DNA from: an uncultured Vampirovibrio sp.
GTDB lineage: Bacteria; Cyanobacteriota; Vampirovibrionia; Gastranaerophilales; Gastranaerophilaceae
Direction: 5' to 3'
Length of the DNA: 34,692 nucleotides
NCBI GenBank assembly: GCA_910583725.1
Contig: CAJTXZ010000007.1
Span: 51,928 to 86,619 of the forward strand
The position numbers and the translations under genes are program-made. Below, piece after piece: positions 1 to 8,033 of this stretch. The notes under the pieces are model-generated. The model was not told the origin of the DNA. It was given only the letters and a program-made list of their open reading frames with translations, and did not search any database. Position 1 is the first letter of the stretch, and each line of letters begins with the position of its first letter.

Positions 1-236
1 CACACTTTGAAAATTCTAAAATAACAAGCCTTGCTAACCTTCAGTCAATCGGCAGAGATGCACACTTTGAAAATTCTAAAATAACAAGCCTTGCTAACCT
101 TCAGTCAATCGGCAGGAGTGCATACTTTCAGCGCTCTCGAATAAAAGATCTTGGCGATCTTCAAACAATAGGTAAGAATGCATACTTCCAACGCTTCCGA
201 ATTAATCTTGCCAACCTTCAATCAATTGGCGGAGAT
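1..236 (+). repeat. 60-bp tandem repeats inside the LRR gene
   Basis: Units at 1-60 and 61-120 differ at only three positions (56-58 versus 116-118). The unit at 121-180 is clearly diverged, and the next (180-236) is 57 bp. The near-identity of the first two suggests a recent duplication that keeps the reading frame. Confidence 0.9.
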
Positions 237-320
237 GCATATATTTATAGGTCGAAACTTACTACAGCCGATTTTAATAACATTAAAGTTGGCGGTGACA
301 TTATTACCCAGGCTGCTTAA
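1..320 (+). CDS. Leucine-rich-repeat-like protein, C-terminal part (cut by window edge)
   Basis: An open frame with codons starting at position 3 runs from the left edge to TAA at 318-320. It encodes about 105 residues made of 20-residue repeats of the form DAHFENSKITSLANLQSIGR, with regularly spaced Leu/Ile as in bacterial leucine-rich repeats. Two units (1-60, 61-120) are almost identical in DNA, a third (121-180) is diverged, a fourth lacks one codon, and the last is a degenerate cap ending in GGDIITQAA. The start and any signal peptide lie outside the window. Such repeats usually build solenoid binding surfaces, often on exported proteins; export is not shown here. Ligand and function are unknown. 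A hairpin terminator follows directly. Confidence 0.8.
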   Translation, partial: HFENSKITSLANLQSIGRDAHFENSKITSLANLQSIGRSAYFQRSRIKDLGDLQTIGKNAYFQRFRINLANLQSIGGDAYIYRSKLTTADFNNIKVGGDIITQAA

Positions 321-354
321 TAAAAATATTTTTCATAAAATCTATAAATTCTCT

Positions 355-384
355 AAAACCGGAGTTTAAAAGCCCCGGTTTTTT
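355..384 (+). terminator. Rho-independent terminator after the LRR gene
   Basis: AAAACCGG (355-362) pairs with CCGGTTTT (375-382) around a 12-nt loop, and the right arm runs into a T tract. It lies 35 bp after the LRR stop codon. Confidence 0.8.
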
Positions 385-540
385 GATGAATTAAAACATA
401 AATGCGCTTGCAAAATTTATTGATATTGTGGCTGCTGCCTAATGATAAAAGCAATAATTTTGGCAAAACAAAACTTTAATATACACACAAAAAAGCGCAA
501 AAAAAGGTGCAAACTCCTGCTAAATATCATCCAAACGTAT

Positions 541-558
541 GTTGTAAAGAAATGTAAC
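541..558 (-). promoter_or_regulatory. HLR1-like direct repeat of TTACA half-sites
   Basis: The minus strand reads GTTACATTTCTTTACAAC. This fits 17 of 18 positions of the cyanobacterial RpaB-binding HLR1 consensus, two K-TTACA-WW half-sites spaced by 2 nt. It lies about 85 bp upstream of the gene at 642. Only the sequence match is seen; the presence of an RpaB-type regulator in this organism is not known. Confidence 0.35.
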
Positions 559-571
559 AAATATTCTTAAA

Positions 572-590
572 CCTCTAATGTTTTTAGAGG
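572..590 (+). promoter_or_regulatory. Perfect 7-bp hairpin in the presumed leader of the 642 gene
   Basis: CCTCTAA (572-578) pairs with TTAGAGG (584-590) around a 5-nt loop. No T tract follows, so it is not a canonical terminator. It could be a leader structure or an operator dyad. Confidence 0.4.
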
Positions 591-641
591 AGTGTGCCGA
601 TATAAATAACATAAGAACAATGGAGAAGACAAGAAGAAATT

Positions 642-1133
642 ATGGGATTAACAGTTAGCAAGTACAACGGAATAGACCTTAATAACATAGGCAAGGTCAC
701 AACAGAAATTTTAACATCTCTTGAAAACAAAACGGTTGATGTTTCAAAGGCTGATTTAACAAGGTTTACAAGAACAACCCAAGGCGTTGACCTTTATTCA
801 AGCAAAGTAAGCCTTGATGTTCAAAGGCAAATTGCAATGACAAATGCAGGCCTGTTAGACGTTTCAAACGCACTATCATCTGTTCAGCTTTTAAATGCAC
901 AGGCAGCAGCTCAATTATACAACCCAAACACTGTTGTAAAAAACGTTGAAGGAAAACTTCATATTAATACGGACGCTCAAATGGAACCCGTTAAGGAAGC
1001 CGGCAAATTTGAAACTTCATTAAACGTTTTTGAAACCCAGAAGGATAAAAAAGGCTCAAATCCCTTCTCTTTCAGCCAATTTAAGGGTGAAGAACATAAG
1101 GAAGAACAAAAGCCTCTAAACCTTGTAGCATAG
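642..1133 (+). CDS. Small hypothetical protein, 163 aa
   Basis: I do not recognise the family. The ATG at 642 follows a purine-rich stretch (GAAGACAAGAAGAAATT) that may serve as a weak ribosome binding site. There is no signal peptide or membrane segment. Residues about 30-95 look helical, with an Ala/Gln-rich segment (LLNAQAAAQLY) and regular hydrophobic spacing, reminiscent of small secreted or filament-like helical proteins. The C-terminal third is charged and probably disordered (KGEEHKEEQKP). The gene stands alone between two terminators and has its own leader with a hairpin and an HLR1-like repeat, so it is probably monocistronic. The coding call rests on the clean frame and its isolated, terminated position. 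Confidence 0.7.
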   Translation: MGLTVSKYNGIDLNNIGKVTTEILTSLENKTVDVSKADLTRFTRTTQGVDLYSSKVSLDVQRQIAMTNAGLLDVSNALSSVQLLNAQAAAQLYNPNTVVKNVEGKLHINTDAQMEPVKEAGKFETSLNVFETQKDKKGSNPFSFSQFKGEEHKEEQKPLNLVA

Positions 1134-1260
1134 TTTTTTAATCAGGCTTTTAGGCCGCAAACCCAGTGATGACGGCTTTAAAGTTTGAACAAATTCCTCC
1201 AATAATCCATTAATTCTCTCTTTATTTCCCTAATCCTTATTAAATGTCTTTTCCTATTTA

Positions 1261-1290
1261 AACCGCTTGTTCACAGGCGGTTTTTATTTT
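1261..1290 (+). terminator. Rho-independent terminator after the 642 gene
   Basis: AACCGCTTG (1261-1269) pairs with CAGGCGGTT (1274-1282) with one G-T wobble and a 4-nt loop, followed by TTTATTTT. Confidence 0.85.
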
Positions 1291-1367
1291 GCCGGTTTTA
1301 GCTGTTTATACTTTCACTATTCTAACAAACTGCTCTTTTTGCCCTCCCTGCCTCTCTTTCCTGATTA

Positions 1368-1397
1368 TTGCAATCTTTTGGCTATATGTGCTAAAAT
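1368..1397 (+). promoter_or_regulatory. Candidate sigma70 promoter for the pyrF operon
   Basis: TTGCAA (1368-1373) and TAAAAT (1392-1397) are separated by 18 bp, placing a start near 1404, about 26 nt before the pyrF ATG. Confidence 0.5.
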
Positions 1398-1429
1398 AAG
1401 TTACCGTTAATAATTTTAAGGTAATTTAA

Positions 1430-2185
1430 ATGACAATTGAAAAACCAAAAACGCCTAAGGATAGAATCATTCTGGCTTTAGATGTGGATGACTTTGACGA
1501 AGCTAAAAAACTTGTTTTAGAATTAAAAGATTATGTCGGCTTTTTTAAAGTAGGCCTGCAATTATATACATCGGCCGGCTATGACGTTGTGAGAATGATT
1601 CATGACGAGGGTGCAAAGGTCTTTTTTGACGGTAAATTTCACGACATTCCAAACACGGTTGCAAGGGCATGTGCAAACCTTGTAAAAAGAAATATAAGTT
1701 TTTTCGATGTTCATATAAAAGGCGGCTCTAAAATGCTTTCAACAACGGTGAAACTGGCTAATGAAACCGCAAAAAAATATGAAAAAGAACCGCCTGTAAT
1801 CCTTGGGGTGACGCTTTTATCAAGCTTTGGCCAAAGAACCTTAACCCAGGAATTGAACGTAAATATGAACATAGATGAATACGTTGAAAGCCTTGCAAAG
1901 ATGGCAATTGACGCCGGCTTAAGCGGTGTTGTGGCATCCGCCTCCGAGGCTAATGTTATAAGAAAGGAATGTCCGGAAGATTTTATAATAGTTTGCCCCG
2001 CCATAAGGCCTACCTGGAGCGTTGTTAATGACCAGGTGAGGGTTGTAACCCCGACAGACGCTGTTCTTTCAGGGGTTGATTATATGGTAATAGGCCGTCC
2101 TGTAATTTGTGCAGAGAATAAAATTGAAGCAATTAAGCTCATAATCGATGAAATAGAAGAGGCTGAAAGCCTGACCATAGTATAA
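1430..2185 (+). CDS. pyrF: Orotidine 5'-phosphate decarboxylase
   Basis: This cytosolic enzyme converts orotidine monophosphate to UMP, the last step of de novo pyrimidine synthesis. The 251-aa protein shows the family signatures: an N-terminal IILALDVDD strand, Lys40 in FFKVG, the catalytic charged network Asp67-x-Lys69-x-x-Asp72 in DGKFHDIPNT, and the phosphate-binding end DYMVIGRPV. The length suits the TIM-barrel family with a slightly extended N-terminus. The start follows AAGG, 8 nt upstream. It opens a same-strand run with ald, proB and proA; the 16-bp gap to ald suggests cotranscription. No other pyrimidine gene is adjacent. Confidence 0.96.
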   Translation: MTIEKPKTPKDRIILALDVDDFDEAKKLVLELKDYVGFFKVGLQLYTSAGYDVVRMIHDEGAKVFFDGKFHDIPNTVARACANLVKRNISFFDVHIKGGSKMLSTTVKLANETAKKYEKEPPVILGVTLLSSFGQRTLTQELNVNMNIDEYVESLAKMAIDAGLSGVVASASEANVIRKECPEDFIIVCPAIRPTWSVVNDQVRVVTPTDAVLSGVDYMVIGRPVICAENKIEAIKLIIDEIEEAESLTIV

Positions 2186-2201
2186 AATAAGGAATTATTT
2201 T

Positions 2202-3344
2202 ATGAGGATGAAAACTGTATTTGGCATACCAAAGGAACTAAAAACCGATGAGACAAGGGTGGCCCTCACACCCGATTGCATAGCAATGCTTGCAAAAGAT
2301 GGCTATGAGGTTATTGTTGAAACAAAAGCCGGCGAATTGAGCGGTTTTTCAGACGAACAATATATCCAAAGTGGTGCTGTTATTGCTTCTTCAAACAAAG
2401 AAGTTTGGGACAAGGCAACAGTTATTTTAAAGGTAAAGGAGCCTCAAAAGTCAGAATACGAGTTCTTTAAGGAAGACCAGGTTATTTTTTCATACCTTCA
2501 TCTTGCAGTCGAAGAAGAATTAACAAACCAACTTTTAAAGAAAAAAGTTTGTGCAATAGCAGCAGAATCTGTTGAAACAACAAATAAGGAACTGCCGCTC
2601 TTAAGGCCTATGAGTGAAGTTGCAGGCAGATTAAGTATTCAATTGGGTGCAAATTACCTTGAATCTGTTAATGGCGGCTCCGGCGTATTAATTGGCGGCG
2701 TTCCAGGTGTTCAGCCGGGCAAAGTCGTAATAATAGGCGGCGGTGTAGTCGGGGCAAATGCGGCAAAGGTTGCAATAGGCATGGGTGCAGATGTTTCGGT
2801 TTTGGATATAAATTCCGAGCGCCTTGCTCATCTTGATTTAATGCTGAATGGTGCCATAAAAACCCACTACTGCAATCCATACACCATAAAAGAAGAATGC
2901 AAAAAGGCTGATATTCTTGTGGGTGCTGTATTATTGCCAGGTAAAAAGGCGCCAAAGCTTGTAGGTGCCGACATTGTAAAGGAAATGAAAAAAGGCTCGT
3001 TCATTATTGATGTTGCAATCGATCAGGGCGGAAATATAGAAACAATGGACAGAATTACCACCCTAAAAAATCCCGTTTTTGAAAAATACGGCATTTTACA
3101 CTGTGCTGTGCCCAATTTACCGTCTTTAACGCCAAGAACTTCATCCTTCGCCTATTCTTATGCGGTGCTTCCATATGTGCAAAAAATTGGTGAATATGGT
3201 GCCTATATGGCATTAAAAGAATGCGAATCCTTAAGAGCGGGCGTTAATACCTTTAGGGGTGTTGTTACAAATAAAAATCTTGCAGAAACAATGAATGTGC
3301 CCCATACTGAAATCTCCCTTCTGATAGGCTTTAAGGTGGCATAA
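2202..3344 (+). CDS. ald: Alanine dehydrogenase
   Basis: This enzyme catalyses NAD-dependent interconversion of alanine with pyruvate plus ammonium. The protein is 380 aa against about 370 for the family. The N-terminal domain begins FGIPKELKTDETRVALTP. Lys79 in KVKEP and His100 in YLHLA have the spacing of the family's substrate-binding Lys and catalytic His. The Rossmann segment GKVVIIGGGVVGANAA gives the NAD fold near residue 175. The start has AAGGA 8 nt upstream. The stop codon abuts the proB ATG with no gap, so the two are likely translationally coupled, linking alanine/ammonium and proline metabolism in one unit. Confidence 0.95.
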   Translation: MRMKTVFGIPKELKTDETRVALTPDCIAMLAKDGYEVIVETKAGELSGFSDEQYIQSGAVIASSNKEVWDKATVILKVKEPQKSEYEFFKEDQVIFSYLHLAVEEELTNQLLKKKVCAIAAESVETTNKELPLLRPMSEVAGRLSIQLGANYLESVNGGSGVLIGGVPGVQPGKVVIIGGGVVGANAAKVAIGMGADVSVLDINSERLAHLDLMLNGAIKTHYCNPYTIKEECKKADILVGAVLLPGKKAPKLVGADIVKEMKKGSFIIDVAIDQGGNIETMDRITTLKNPVFEKYGILHCAVPNLPSLTPRTSSFAYSYAVLPYVQKIGEYGAYMALKECESLRAGVNTFRGVVTNKNLAETMNVPHTEISLLIGFKVA

Positions 3345-4463
3345 ATGAACACAAAAAATGTTAAAAGAGTAGTATTTAAGTTTGGAACAAATATTTTAAG
3401 AAATGACGAAGGAGAAATTTCTCTATCCCGTCTATATTCCTTTGTAGAAGATATTTCACGCCTTTATAAGGAAGGAAAAGAAGTGATAATAGTCTCCTCG
3501 GGCTCTGTTGCCTTGGGTATGAAAAAATTATGCCCAACAAAAACCGCCTCAAATACAACGGTGGATAAGCAGGCAGCAGCCTCAATCGGGCAGCCTTTTT
3601 TAATGAGAATTTGGCAGGAAGGCTTTGAAAAGTACGGCATTGTGGTTTCCCAGGTGCTTTTGGTTGAGGATGATTTTTCAAACAGAAAAAGGTATTTAAA
3701 CTTAAGAAATACGCTAAACCGTCTTTTAGAATGCGGAATAATTCCTATAATTAATCAAAATGATACTGTTTCAACAAGTGAAATTGCAAATGTTTGTTTT
3801 TCTGATAACGATAAGCTCTCAGCCCTTGTTGCAAGCAAGCTGGATGCTAATCTTCTTATTATGGTTTCAGACATTGACGGGCTTTATGATAAAAACCCGA
3901 AGGAATTTGATGATGCAAAATTAATCCCTGTAGTTGAAAAAGTAACATCAAAAATTGAAAAATTAGCTTCAGGCGCCTCTCTTGGGGGCAGGGGCGGAAT
4001 GATAACAAAGCTTTCAGCGGCAAAGGTTGTGACTAATTCAGGCTCAAACGCTATGATTGTAAACGGCAAAAGAGAAGGTATAATTAAAAAAATCTTTGAT
4101 AATGAGGATGTTGGCACATTATTTTTATCAACCAATAAATTATCCTCAAAACACAGATGGATAGCCTACGCTACAAATCTTCGGGGGGCTGTTATTGTAA
4201 ATGAAGGCGCAAAAAAAGCTCTTATTGAAAAACAGACAAGCCTTCTTCCAATCGGCGTACTGCAAATTGCAGGTATTTTTGAGAATGGTGAAGTGATAAG
4301 CATTTTGGATGAAAATAATAACGAATTTGCCCGCGGTGTCGCAAATTATCCGTCAAATGAATGCGAAAAACTTTTAGGTGTCCATAGTGAAAAAATAAGA
4401 GATATTTTAGGTTACAAACAAAGCGATGATGTGATAAGCAAAGATAATTTAGTCTTATTATAG
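3345..4463 (+). CDS. proB: Glutamate 5-kinase with PUA domain
   Basis: ProB phosphorylates L-glutamate to gamma-glutamyl phosphate, the first step of proline synthesis. The 372-aa protein has an amino-acid-kinase domain: N-terminal VVFKFGTNILR, the SSGSVALGMKKL glycine loop, the glutamate-binding NQNDTVST, and MVSDIDGLYDKNP. A C-terminal PUA domain follows from about residue 268 (KHRWIAYATNLRGAVIVNEG), as in typical two-domain ProB. The start codon directly follows the ald stop, and proA begins 8 bp after the proB stop, so ald-proB-proA reads as one operon. ProB is commonly feedback-inhibited by proline; whether this one is cannot be judged from sequence. Confidence 0.96.
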   Translation: MNTKNVKRVVFKFGTNILRNDEGEISLSRLYSFVEDISRLYKEGKEVIIVSSGSVALGMKKLCPTKTASNTTVDKQAAASIGQPFLMRIWQEGFEKYGIVVSQVLLVEDDFSNRKRYLNLRNTLNRLLECGIIPIINQNDTVSTSEIANVCFSDNDKLSALVASKLDANLLIMVSDIDGLYDKNPKEFDDAKLIPVVEKVTSKIEKLASGASLGGRGGMITKLSAAKVVTNSGSNAMIVNGKREGIIKKIFDNEDVGTLFLSTNKLSSKHRWIAYATNLRGAVIVNEGAKKALIEKQTSLLPIGVLQIAGIFENGEVISILDENNNEFARGVANYPSNECEKLLGVHSEKIRDILGYKQSDDVISKDNLVLL

Positions 4464-4471
4464 GAAATAGT

Positions 4472-5719
4472 ATGAACATAAAAGATATTGTAAAAGAGGC
4501 AAACAATGCCAAAATAAAACTCATGGGGCTGAATACCGAGAAGAAAAACGAGGCCCTTGCTGCTGTTGCTAAAAATATTGAAAAAAAACAAGACAAAATT
4601 TATGAAGCAAACAAAAAAGACTTAGAATTCGCTAAAACCCTTGTAGAGTCCGGTAAAATTACAGAAGCTACATACGGCAGATTAAAACTTGATGAAAACA
4701 AAATGCGCGATATGATAAAAGGTATTTATGATGTCATAAAGCTTGAAGACCCTTCAAATAAGGTTCTTTGGACAAGGCAATTGGATGATAATCTTATCTT
4801 AAAAAAAGTCACAACCCCAATCGGTGTGCTTGGTATAATTTTTGAAGCGCGTCCTGATGTTATAGCGCAAATTTCATCCCTTGCAATAAAATCAGGCAAT
4901 GCGGTAATTTTAAAGGGCGGAAGCGAAGCAAATAATACAAATACAGCCATTTTTGAGATAATAAATGAAGCCCTAAAATCAACAGAAGGTTTCCCAAATG
5001 GCGCTGTAACTCTTGTTTATTCCCATGATGACATCAAAGAAATGCTTGATATGGAAGGCTGTATTGATTTAATAATTCCAAGAGGCTCAAACAAATTGGT
5101 TAAATTTATTCAGCAAAATACAAAAATCCCTGTCTTGGGGCATGCTTCCGGAATTTGTCATATTTTTGTTGATGAATCAGCTGATTTTGATATGGCAAAA
5201 AAAATCTGTATAGATGCCAAGGTTCAATACCCTACGGCATGTAACGCTGTTGAAACCATTCTTGTTCATAAAAATTTTAAGTTTTATGAAGAGTTTAAAA
5301 AAGAGCTTCAAAATGCCGGCATAAAGGTAATTGAAAACCCTAAAGAATATGACATTGAATATTCAGATAAAATCCTCTCGCTTATAAAGGTGAATGATAT
5401 CGCTGAGGCAATGGAGCACATTAATACCTATGGTTCCCATCATACAGACAGTATTATTACAAATGATGATTTAAACGCTGAAATATTTATGAATAATGTT
5501 GATTCAGCGGGCGTGTTCCACAATACTTCCACCCGATTTTCTGATGGTTTCAGGTATGGTTTTGGTGCAGAAGTTGGTATTTCAACAAATAAAACCCACG
5601 CAAGAGGCCCTGTCGGGCTTGACGGGCTTTGTATTTATAAATATAAATTAACAGGCAAAGGGCAAATTGTTGATGATTATGCCAAAGGAATAAAAACTTT
5701 TAAACATAAAGACATTTAA
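4472..5719 (+). CDS. proA: Gamma-glutamyl phosphate reductase
   Basis: ProA reduces gamma-glutamyl phosphate with NADPH to glutamate semialdehyde, the second step of proline synthesis; the unstable intermediate is thought to be channelled from ProB. At 415 aa it has the usual length of this aldehyde-dehydrogenase-fold family. The catalytic cysteine is Cys257 in QYPTACNAVET, and the cofactor region GVLGIIFEARPDV is intact. Late signatures NNVDSAGVFHNTSTRFSDG and FGAEVGISTNKTHARGPVG are conserved. It lies 8 bp after proB. A TATAAT sequence shortly after its stop may start separate nadA transcription. Confidence 0.97.
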   Translation: MNIKDIVKEANNAKIKLMGLNTEKKNEALAAVAKNIEKKQDKIYEANKKDLEFAKTLVESGKITEATYGRLKLDENKMRDMIKGIYDVIKLEDPSNKVLWTRQLDDNLILKKVTTPIGVLGIIFEARPDVIAQISSLAIKSGNAVILKGGSEANNTNTAIFEIINEALKSTEGFPNGAVTLVYSHDDIKEMLDMEGCIDLIIPRGSNKLVKFIQQNTKIPVLGHASGICHIFVDESADFDMAKKICIDAKVQYPTACNAVETILVHKNFKFYEEFKKELQNAGIKVIENPKEYDIEYSDKILSLIKVNDIAEAMEHINTYGSHHTDSIITNDDLNAEIFMNNVDSAGVFHNTSTRFSDGFRYGFGAEVGISTNKTHARGPVGLDGLCIYKYKLTGKGQIVDDYAKGIKTFKHKDI

Positions 5720-5797
5720 TTTTTTTGTTTTATAATAAATAACCGAAGGCAGTTTTTGCTTTATTAAGATTGGAAGTTATTACAAGAGAGCATTGTT

Positions 5798-6709
5798 TTG
5801 ACAGATTTTGATTTAGTCGAAAAAATAAATAAATTAAAAAAGGAAAAGAATGCAATAATCCTTGCGCACTGTTATCAAAGTCCTGAAATTGACTTTGTGG
5901 CAGACTATGTTGGAGATTCTTTGGGTCTTAGTCGCCTTGCAAGTAAGACTGACGCTGAAATAATTGTCTTTGCAGGTGTTTATTTTATGGCAGAAACCGC
6001 TAAAATTCTTTCTCCTGATAAAACCGTGCTTCTTCCAAATAAAAATTCAGGCTGCAATATGGCCGATATGATAAACCTTAAACAGGTAAGGGAATTTAAG
6101 GCTAAAAATCCTGATGTTCCTCTTGTATGTTATGTAAATTCATCCGCTGAAGTAAAGGCAGAATGCGATATTTGCTGTACCAGCGCAAATGCGGTTAATG
6201 TTATAAAATCATTAAATCTTAAAAAGGTGCTCTTTGCACCGGATTGCTATCTTGGAAACTGGGCAAAGAAGAACCTGCCGGATGTTGAAATTATAAGTTA
6301 TCCAGGTTTTTGCCCGACACACCTTAGAATTATTCCTGATGAAATAGTTAAAATGAAAATTATGTATAAGGATGCAAAAATTCTTGTGCATCCTGAATGT
6401 CATCAGGAAGTGGTAAAATTAGCTGATTTTGTTGGCTCTACAACGCAAATTATGCAATATTGCGCTACATCAGGTGCTAAACAATATATAATCGCAACAG
6501 AAAAGGGCGTTGTAGACAGATTGAAGCGCGATTTTCCTGATAAAGAATTTATCCTTGCTTCAAATAAGCTTGTTTGCCACAATATGAAATGGAACACTCT
6601 TGAAGATATTCTAAATTCCCTCCTCCATAATCAGCATGAAGTAACTGTGGAAGAAAATATAAGGCAAAAAGCTCTTAATTCAATTCAAAGAATGATTGAA
6701 GTAACATAG
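5798..6709 (+). CDS. nadA: Quinolinate synthase (TTG start)
   Basis: NadA condenses iminoaspartate with dihydroxyacetone phosphate to quinolinate in NAD synthesis, using an oxygen-sensitive [4Fe-4S] cluster. The 303-aa protein is of the short Thermotoga-like type. By alignment of motifs the cluster ligands should be Cys86 (SGCNMAD), Cys172 (GFCPTH) and Cys260 (LVCHNMK). Other conserved pieces are LAHCYQSPE, CYVNSSAEVKAECDICCTS and HPECHQEVVKLADFVGST. The only plausible start is TTG at 5798, preceded by GAGAG at about 7-nt spacing; an upstream TTG is stopped at once. The weak start may limit translation. nadB and nadC are not in the window. Confidence 0.95.
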   Translation: MTDFDLVEKINKLKKEKNAIILAHCYQSPEIDFVADYVGDSLGLSRLASKTDAEIIVFAGVYFMAETAKILSPDKTVLLPNKNSGCNMADMINLKQVREFKAKNPDVPLVCYVNSSAEVKAECDICCTSANAVNVIKSLNLKKVLFAPDCYLGNWAKKNLPDVEIISYPGFCPTHLRIIPDEIVKMKIMYKDAKILVHPECHQEVVKLADFVGSTTQIMQYCATSGAKQYIIATEKGVVDRLKRDFPDKEFILASNKLVCHNMKWNTLEDILNSLLHNQHEVTVEENIRQKALNSIQRMIEVT

Positions 6710-6710
6710 T

Positions 6711-6753
6711 TTCTGCATAAAGGCTCATAGCGCCTTATGAGCCAAATTTGCAG
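6711..6753 (+). terminator. Nested stem-loop downstream of nadA
   Basis: GGCTCATA (6721-6728) pairs perfectly with TATGAGCC (6735-6742), and an outer arm TCTGCA (6711-6716) pairs with TGCAGA (6748-6753). It sits 2 bp after the nadA stop. The trailing sequence ATAATTT is only weakly U-rich, so it may terminate or stabilise the 3' end. Confidence 0.55.
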
Positions 6754-6946
6754 AATAATTTAAGGTATTTTTATACAATTTGTACAAAAGATTAATTTCC
6801 TTCTAATGTGCTGCCGTATGCATAAAAATGAGCGCATTCGCGGCTGTTCTTGAAACCAAAAATCGCATGCCGCTAATTTTACATAACACGAGAACCAGAA
6901 GCAAATATTTAACAAGCCGGCGCAAATTGCATATAATTTCCTTAAT

Positions 6947-7651
6947 TTACGCTCCTAAATCAAGCCTTTGGCCTGCCGTATCAAAGTTTTCTCCTTCAAC
7001 AAAAGCGATATAATCATCGTAATTATCTTTGTCTAATCTTAGCTTGCCTTTGTCTGCCGGGTGATTGCTAAAGTTTTCAAAATATTTCATCTTATCCCAA
7101 AAATCATCATTGGTTGATGTGGTTGAAACATAATCCTTGTCTGCTTCTTTGGCTAATTTTGCAATTTCTGAAATCAATGTGGCACCAAGGCCCTTATAGT
7201 GCCTTTTGTTTGAGCCGTACATTTCATCCGGTTTTGCTTGCAGATATGAAATGTAAATGTCATCCTTCGGGAATGTATGATGTATTGTATCTGTTATAAC
7301 AAGGGTTTTGCCATCCTTATCCTCAAGCCCGTAATAATAATTTTTCCGCTGCCCTTCTGATGATGAAAATTTTGATGACCACTTGAAGCTGCTTGCAATA
7401 CTTGTTATGTAATCTCCAAAAAACCAATCTTTATCCAGCTTTTCTATTTGCTCCTTGTCATCTTCATTGCCTGGCTCATATTCTACAAAATCAAGCTTTT
7501 CAACTTTCCCGTCTGTTCTTTGAATCTTCACGTCTTCACTAAGAATAATTTTTCCAAAGGTTAAAGCTTTCCTTGTGCCTTCTTGCACTTGGTTTTTGCT
7601 GCTTGTATATTTTTGTGTATTGTTTAACTGTGTCAAATTTATTATTTTCAT
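6947..7651 (-). CDS. GNAT-like protein with N-terminal FG motif (paralogue 1 of 3)
   Basis: A 234-aa protein homologous to the two encoded at 32985-34300. The shared core has FVEY, then a Trp/Gly region, then YYGLEDKDGKTLVI, then LQAKPDEMYGS followed by YKGLGATLISEIAKLAK, and near the C-terminus NYDDYIAFVEG. The KGLG-x-x-L-x-x-x-I segment after a beta strand resembles acetyl-CoA-binding motif A of GNAT acyltransferases, so an acyltransferase fold is inferred; substrate unknown. The N-terminus (residues 1-34) is Asn/Gln/Lys/Ser-rich and ends in LTFGK. There is no signal peptide or membrane segment. AGGA lies 4 nt before the ATG. A roughly 260-nt upstream region with several hairpins could regulate it. 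Confidence 0.8.
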   Translation of the reverse strand: MKIINLTQLNNTQKYTSSKNQVQEGTRKALTFGKIILSEDVKIQRTDGKVEKLDFVEYEPGNEDDKEQIEKLDKDWFFGDYITSIASSFKWSSKFSSSEGQRKNYYYGLEDKDGKTLVITDTIHHTFPKDDIYISYLQAKPDEMYGSNKRHYKGLGATLISEIAKLAKEADKDYVSTTSTNDDFWDKMKYFENFSNHPADKGKLRLDKDNYDDYIAFVEGENFDTAGQRLDLGA

Positions 7652-7729
7652 ACGTTCCTAAAAATTTCCTTATCTTTGCAAGGATTATAAAACACAAAAA
7701 TAAAAAATGTTGCTATTTTTGTTTGCATA

Positions 7730-7746
7730 TAAAACCGCCGGTTTTA
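7730..7746 (-). promoter_or_regulatory. Perfect hairpin near the 5' end of the GNAT-like gene
   Basis: TAAAACC and GGTTTTA pair around a 3-nt loop, about 80 bp upstream of the ATG at 7651. Read on the minus strand it lies in the leader. It could be a weak attenuator or a protein-binding dyad. Confidence 0.4.
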
Positions 7747-7760
7747 AAGAAATAGCAAAG

Positions 7761-7792
7761 AAAAAACCCGCATTTAATGGTTATGCGCGGTT
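7761..7792 (-). terminator. Rho-independent terminator upstream of the GNAT-like gene
   Basis: On the minus strand AACCGCGCAT and ATGCGGGTT form nine base pairs with one bulged nucleotide and a 9-nt loop, followed by T tract (plus-strand A run at 7761-7764). It lies between the folded element at 7818-7910 and the coding sequence, either ending a small RNA or acting as an attenuator. Confidence 0.7.
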
Positions 7793-7816
7793 ATCCTAAT
7801 CTTAAAAATAGAGCAT

Positions 7817-7912
7817 TAAAAAAGTGAGTCCTCAAAATCTTTTGTTTCCTGCCCTAAATTTTTTATATCGCAACCCCGAATTAAGATGGCAGGTGGTTTT
7901 GCTGACTCACAT
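7817..7912 (-). ncRNA. Candidate structured small RNA or leader element
   Basis: Read on the minus strand, GTGAGTC (7910-7904) pairs perfectly with GACTCAC (7830-7824). Inside, CAAAA pairs with TTTTG (7901-7897 with 7837-7833) and CCTGCC with GGCAGG (7893-7888 with 7853-7848), enclosing a 34-nt apical loop. Six Us follow the closing stem directly (7823-7818), so the RNA would be about 95 nt with its own terminator. A TATAAG box lies about 8 nt upstream. I do not recognise it as 6S, SRP, tmRNA or a common riboswitch. It may be a free small RNA or a regulatory leader of the 7651 gene. Confidence 0.55.
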
Positions 7913-8015
7913 TATTATCTTATACCATATTAAACATGCTTTTATCGCATAAGAGAATTAGCTAAAAAGTATTAGTCTAAAAGCCAATGTCTGTAAGGGT
8001 TTCTCTTTTACTATA

Positions 8016-8033
8016 ATTGTAACAAATTGTAAT
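8016..8033 (-). promoter_or_regulatory. HLR1-like direct repeat of TTACA half-sites
   Basis: The minus strand reads ATTACAATTTGTTACAAT, two TTACA-WW half-sites in HLR1 spacing, with only the first base off consensus. It lies about 105 bp upstream of the candidate RNA start near 7912 and about 300 bp upstream of the + gene at 8332. Confidence 0.35.

Noticed and set aside
178..369. 63-codon + frame opening inside the LRR gene
   Set aside because: It is out of frame with the clear 20-residue repeat protein that ends at 320, and runs into the terminator.
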